A stretch of 46,933 bases of DNA, taken from contig JAKCWW010002216.1 of the NCBI GenBank assembly GCA_026260175.1, forward strand, positions 8,312 through 55,244, read 5' to 3'. Below are positions 43,111 through 46,933 of this stretch, one piece after another; within the stretch, counting starts at the first letter, position 1; each line of letters begins with the position of its first letter. The stretch is from Reticulitermes lucifugus. Lineage: Eukaryota; Arthropoda; Insecta; Blattodea; Rhinotermitidae. A program made the translations under genes and the position numbers. The notes under the pieces are model-generated. The model did no database searches. It was given only the letters and a program-made list of their open reading frames with translations, and was not told where the DNA came from.

Positions 43111-44363
43111 AGTCTGCCATTTTCTAGGTATGCCAAAATTGCAAATGGAACAACACACACTTGTACTTTACATCACTCAGTAGTCATCAGATGTGTTACA
43201 GCCTTAGTCCACGCAAGAACTAACTCAGCAGACTCTTCTCGTATGTACACCTTGTGGTAGAAGTTCATGCTAACAGAATTAGGGCCATTTCACAGTCAGA
43301 ATGGAAATTGTTTGATTGAACCACGTATAGGTATGGGTGATAATGGTAGCAAATTACCAGAGAAGGTGGCAAACCAGTGGGGGGTGATGATGAGAGGGGC
43401 CTTGGGGTACTAGCTGGGAGGGTGGGAGTGATGGTTAAGATGTACACTGAAATAAAATAAAGCTGTAAAAACAAAATAATTCATATTAAGTAAATTAATT
43501 TTAGTACAGAAGTCAATAAATTAATTAGTAAAAATGAAGTAAGAGTTAAAATTAAAAATAAAGAACAACAATAAAGGGATGTGGGTCCCGAACAGGAGCG
43601 TTACTGGGCACTTGTATGATCGTGAGATGATGTAAAATGCAGTGGCCCAGGCTACGTCACTGTTTGGTATCCGCCATGGCAATCTGGGCATCTAAGAGCC
43701 ATGTTTAGTGCCTCCATGCTCCCCCCACCTCAAAAAAGCAGGCAGAATTACATATCACTTCATGTATTTCCTCACACAACTAATCACATTACAACAGCAG
43801 AAACTGTAGGCACTGTATTGTCAGATCTATATTAATTCTCTGCCACAATATCAAAAGCCCAACCACACGTTGTATAATAATTATCATTTCTATATATGAA
43901 ATAAAACATTACAAATGCAAAGATATTGTTTAAAGGCTGCACTATATATTAAAGATAGAAAATCTGACATGTATTATGACAAAATTCCATGACAGAATTG
44001 CACTGTACAAGGTTTTACTGTCTTTTTATACTTGCCTCTTATGCTGTGGCGCTGTGCCTATTACACCGAAAGAGTCTTCGTTCTTGACTGGCTTGTAACT
44101 AGGATGTTGGTATTACTGTTACAGAATTACCCAAACTCAAAAATGTGGATCAGTTGTACTGGAATTGTATAGTGGAATACAATACAGAAAATAATATACT
44201 TATCTCACTCTCAAGATCCAATCACTAAATATAATTTGAGCACATACTGTTAACAAATTACTACATCACACTATTACCTTTTACCACAAATCATTCTTGT
44301 GATCTTTGTAAAGAAACCAGTTTCGCTTATTCACTGTTCTCACTGTTCTTCAACAGAACAAAA
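43111..44363. other. Intergenic, nothing recognised
   Basis: Mostly CpG-poor. A short patch at 43570-43690 carries several CpG and a tccgccatggc motif resembling the YY1-type element at 25408. No exon could be tied to it. Confidence 0.4.
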
Positions 44364-44369
44364 TTTAAT
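44364..44369 (-). promoter_or_regulatory. Possible polyadenylation signal ATTAAA (- strand)
   Basis: tttaat on the + strand reads ATTAAA on the - strand, about 50 bases after the stop of the - strand exon. The commonest AATAAA variant. No better signal was noticed. Confidence 0.4.
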
Positions 44370-44418
44370 ACAATAGCCTGTACTTGTTATATTAACCAGT
44401 ATTTGTAATGAAAATAAA

Positions 44419-44552
44419 TTAATATTCATCATATTCATAACCACCATAATAATCTTCATCTTGTCTGTGACGATTCAACATCTGGGCCAAAGACATCTCA
44501 TCATTTTGTTCATGCTCCACTTCAGGCTCATCGTCAAATTCATCAGCATCAT
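44419..44552 (-). CDS. Terminal coding exon with acidic C-terminus, gene unknown
   Basis: On the - strand an acceptor (gtacttttgttgtag) leads into a phase-1 exon. It encodes DADEFDDEPEVEHEQNDEMS then LAQMLNRHRQDEDYYGGYEY then DEY and TAA (44421-44419). The exon is 134 bp. The tail is strongly acidic, with Tyr-Gly repeats at the very end and a short SLAQMLNRHR helix in the middle. Such low-complexity acidic tails occur at the ends of several nuclear or chaperone-related proteins, but I do not recognise this one. The upstream exons must lie beyond 44552 on the - strand and were not found in the remaining 2.4 kb, so the gene extends out of the window or has long introns. Support is one exon only. 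Confidence 0.6.
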
Positions 44553-46457
44553 CTACAACAAAAGTACAAAAATTGCAATTAAATAAATGCAGACATTCCT
44601 TAAACGTATTCAGCTGTTACAGTTGCACTTCCAACAATTCAGGGTAATAATTCACAGCATGAAACTCGATACTTTCTGGATTTGTTATTGATGAAAAAAC
44701 GTGGTGGGCATTAAGTCAGCGGTTTCAACAGTTCTTCAAAAGTATTGTGTACAATAGTGTGATATTCTGCAGAACTCACAGGAACTGAAGCTGCCAACCC
44801 TGAGCAGATTATTGGTACTCAACAATTCAGGCCCTGTTCGTACACAATCATCATTACCATTGTGGCCTATCCTAAGACAGTTCATTCCAGTTCATACCCT
44901 CACAACATATTGCATTAAGTCTTGTTAAATGCAGTTATGTCATCAAGATTTGTATGCATCCCATTTTGTCAATATTTTTACATGTCCTGCCCTCATATAC
45001 TCAACTACACTGACAATATTAAGTACGAAGCTCCTTGTGCATACTGTCCTTTTCCCCATTATTTAATTTCTCTTACTCATAGCTTTAAGTGTTCTCCATA
45101 GAACTCTTATTTTCAAATGCTTTGAATTATATTTTGTACTCCAATTATATTAATTATTAGTTTCTCTTATTTTTTTAAAACTTCTTGTTTTAGTACAAAA
45201 TTCTAATGATCTAAATATATTCTAAAGTCCTTGTGGGATAGTTGCATCATCTCTAGTTCTTTGGAAATGTAACTGGAGAACATTATATTATGGAATATGT
45301 CTTTTACAGAATTTATGCAGATCTGACTTCATAGCAGTCATGGCTGTAAATTAATATTTTATTTTTATCTGTACCATTGTCACTGGTTGCTGTTCATATA
45401 CTCAGATCCAATGAACTGAGCTCTTCTCACACAGTCATCCATCATAACCATTAAGGTTATAGGAGTGCTGACATAAAGCATTTCACATTCTTAGCCCTGG
45501 TACTAAGTGGAGGACAGTGGTTAGCTGCATGGCTGTTGTATGCTTGAAAAAGAAGCACCTTGTACTCTTTCTCGAGGAGGCAGGATGAACACTTGAGCCA
45601 TACTTGGAGTTTCCTCCACACTGGTCAAGGTTTTGAGACTCATTAATGGTTATTATGTTGCTTCCTACTATACTGAGGCAATTGAAAAAGTTCATGGACA
45701 GTTGTTAGGAAGATGGTGCACAAAGCTTCCTCCTCACTGCCTATTACCATATTTCCTCCAGCCCAGTGTTCGCTCGAGGGCAATTAAGAAGTGGGGATTA
45801 CTTGTTATTGCAGGCCAGCCTTCTCCCTCACCACAGCATCACAGACTAATAACCCTTTCTGTGTCTCATCTTCCAGCCATACATACAAGGCCCTTTCCAC
45901 ATTTTCAATGATTGGGTCCCAACGACTTACACAAGGAATTTTCACACTCGATGAAGCACTGGCCTTAATGCGTCGCCTGATCTTGCCTTCATTTTTCTTT
46001 CATGAAACAAACTGTAAATGTGTTTACATCAAATGTCACTGAATCTTAAGCAATGCTCATTTCTCTGTCCAAGTTACACAACACCTCCACTTTCTTTAAC
46101 AGAAACATTCATTTCCTTTTCTTTTCATCCTTGGGCTCATCAGCACATACATCACCCTTTCCAGACAATTAGAACATGAGGGGTACAATTAGTTATAAAA
46201 ACTGAAAAGTACAGTCAAGGTACATTCTGTATCACACAACATCTAGGTAGCTACAGAGTGAGAGAGGTACGCACATGTGGCCTCTTGTGTATTGCTCTGC
46301 ACACCTATGCAAGAGCAACTGCAAAAGAGTGAGGGACCTACAGTGTGATGCACAAGGACTGCCAGAGTAATTCTGCCACAAATAAGTGGAACCACAATGC
46401 ACTTACCCATGATTGAGGAGGGTCTGCTGTATTACTAGATTTATAAAATCTTAAATA
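44553..46457. other. Probably intron of the - strand gene; no exon recognised
   Basis: CpG-poor. Frames of 70-92 codons around 45483-46042 occur on both strands without domain content. No acceptor-open frame-donor set was convincing on the - strand. Confidence 0.4.
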
Positions 46458-46604
46458 CAGTAAAACCCCTATTTAATGAATTGCTGGGGGATTAGAATAT
46501 ATTTCACTAAATTGAGGTTTTCATTAAATGGAGGTTACATTGTTTATTGTCGGGCATGAAACAATCATCACTAAATGCGGGAACATTAAATCAGGGTTTC
46601 ACTG
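46458..46604. mobile_element. Pogo/Tigger-like MITE, 147 bp, TA target duplication
   Basis: Ends are inverted: cagtaaaacccctatttaatg at the left and cattaaatcagggtttcactg at the right. They are flanked by TA on both sides (46456-46457 and 46605-46606). The CAGT...ACTG ends and TA duplication fit the pogo branch of Tc1/mariner elements. It has no coding capacity, so it is non-autonomous. Confidence 0.85.
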
Positions 46605-46812
46605 TAGATGCATCATTCACTGTGCATACAATTCTTGAATAATGACCAACACTACACAACAGTGAAGATGAACAAACTTGAGTTTAATATACCCACTACG
46701 TATTATGGCCAGGCTGTACCATCATCACAAAGAATACAAAGAGACTGCAAATATGGGGACTCCTATATAAATTCTGACAATACATTTATGCACAACTACA
46801 TTGTAATAGGTA
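46605..46812. other. Spacer between MITE and SINE head
   Basis: No supported feature. Confidence 0.4.
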
Positions 46813-46933
46813 GGGGCACGCGGTGGCGCAGTTGGTTGAGGCACTGCGCTACAAACCGGAATGCCGCGGGTTCAATTCCCGATGGTGTCACTGGAAGTTT
46901 TCACTGACATAATCGTTTCGGTCGCACTATGGC
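46813..46933 (+). mobile_element. SINE family D (tRNA-derived), cut by window end
   Basis: tRNA-like head with an A box (tggcgcagttggttgagg, about 46824-46841) and a B box (gggttcaattcc, 46868-46879), then a body starting 'actggaagttttcactgac'. The accidental translation [11 protein letters not shown]...AGSIPDGV is a familiar SINE-derived peptide in insects. CpG is frequent here although the surroundings are CpG-poor, which points to a recent insertion. Confidence 0.8.

Noticed and set aside
46401..46430. Strong splice donor on the - strand (atgg|gtaagt) as a possible upstream exon of the 44419 gene
   Set aside because: The only reachable acceptor gives a tiny exon with a poor polypyrimidine tract beside a MITE; likely chance.
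1..46933. A new multi-gene system (defence island, biosynthetic cluster, integrated virus)
   Set aside because: Only isolated eukaryotic exons and transposable-element remains are visible; no set of neighbouring genes with a joint function, and no viral replication or capsid motif was seen.

Overview
This is an animal nuclear genome window, almost certainly from an insect and most likely a cockroach or close relative (Blattodea, Periplaneta-like). It is AT-rich, has no long open reading frames (the longest is about 130 codons), and has intron-sized non-coding stretches. It is densely littered with tRNA-derived SINEs, non-LTR retrotransposon tails, decayed mariner copies and small hairpin elements. 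Two repeat translations (PPVGFEPTI and [11 protein letters not shown]) look to me like blattodean SINE families; this is from memory and not checked.

Layout. Bases 1-25,000 are gene-poor. They hold a truncated 55-bp direct duplication, microsatellites, three copies of SINE family A, two of SINE family B, one further SINE, several fragments of one LINE family, an N-terminal mariner remnant, a 1.1-kb inverted-repeat element with a hammerhead-ribozyme-like core, and an 82-bp satellite built from two 41-bp monomers. There is one 50-N assembly gap (10240-10289) whose two flanks carry the same 17 bases. At 24.9-26.2 kb a CpG-containing stretch holds a plausible promoter and a possible first coding exon (ATG at 25435, good splice donor). 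From about 27.9 to 31 kb there are more SINEs and microsatellites.

At 32.3-32.55 kb there is a second CpG-rich, promoter-like stretch. After it CpG becomes scarce, as expected for methylated gene bodies in this insect group. Inside this right part three exons on the + strand (34314-34429, 35894-36019, 39298-39411) join in a consistent reading frame, end in a stop codon and are followed by a polyadenylation signal: a small, probably helical protein that I do not recognise. A terminal exon of another gene, encoding an acidic Tyr/Asp/Glu-rich C-terminus, lies on the - strand at 44419-44552. Two mariner-type pseudogenes, one non-LTR retrotransposon tail, an intronic hairpin, a pogo-like MITE and a SINE head at the window edge complete this half.

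I found no operon, CRISPR array, rRNA or free-standing tRNA gene, and nothing that convincingly amounts to a new biological system. The points most worth checking are the CpG boundary, the unrecognised three-exon gene, the ribozyme-like inverted-repeat element and the satellite array.
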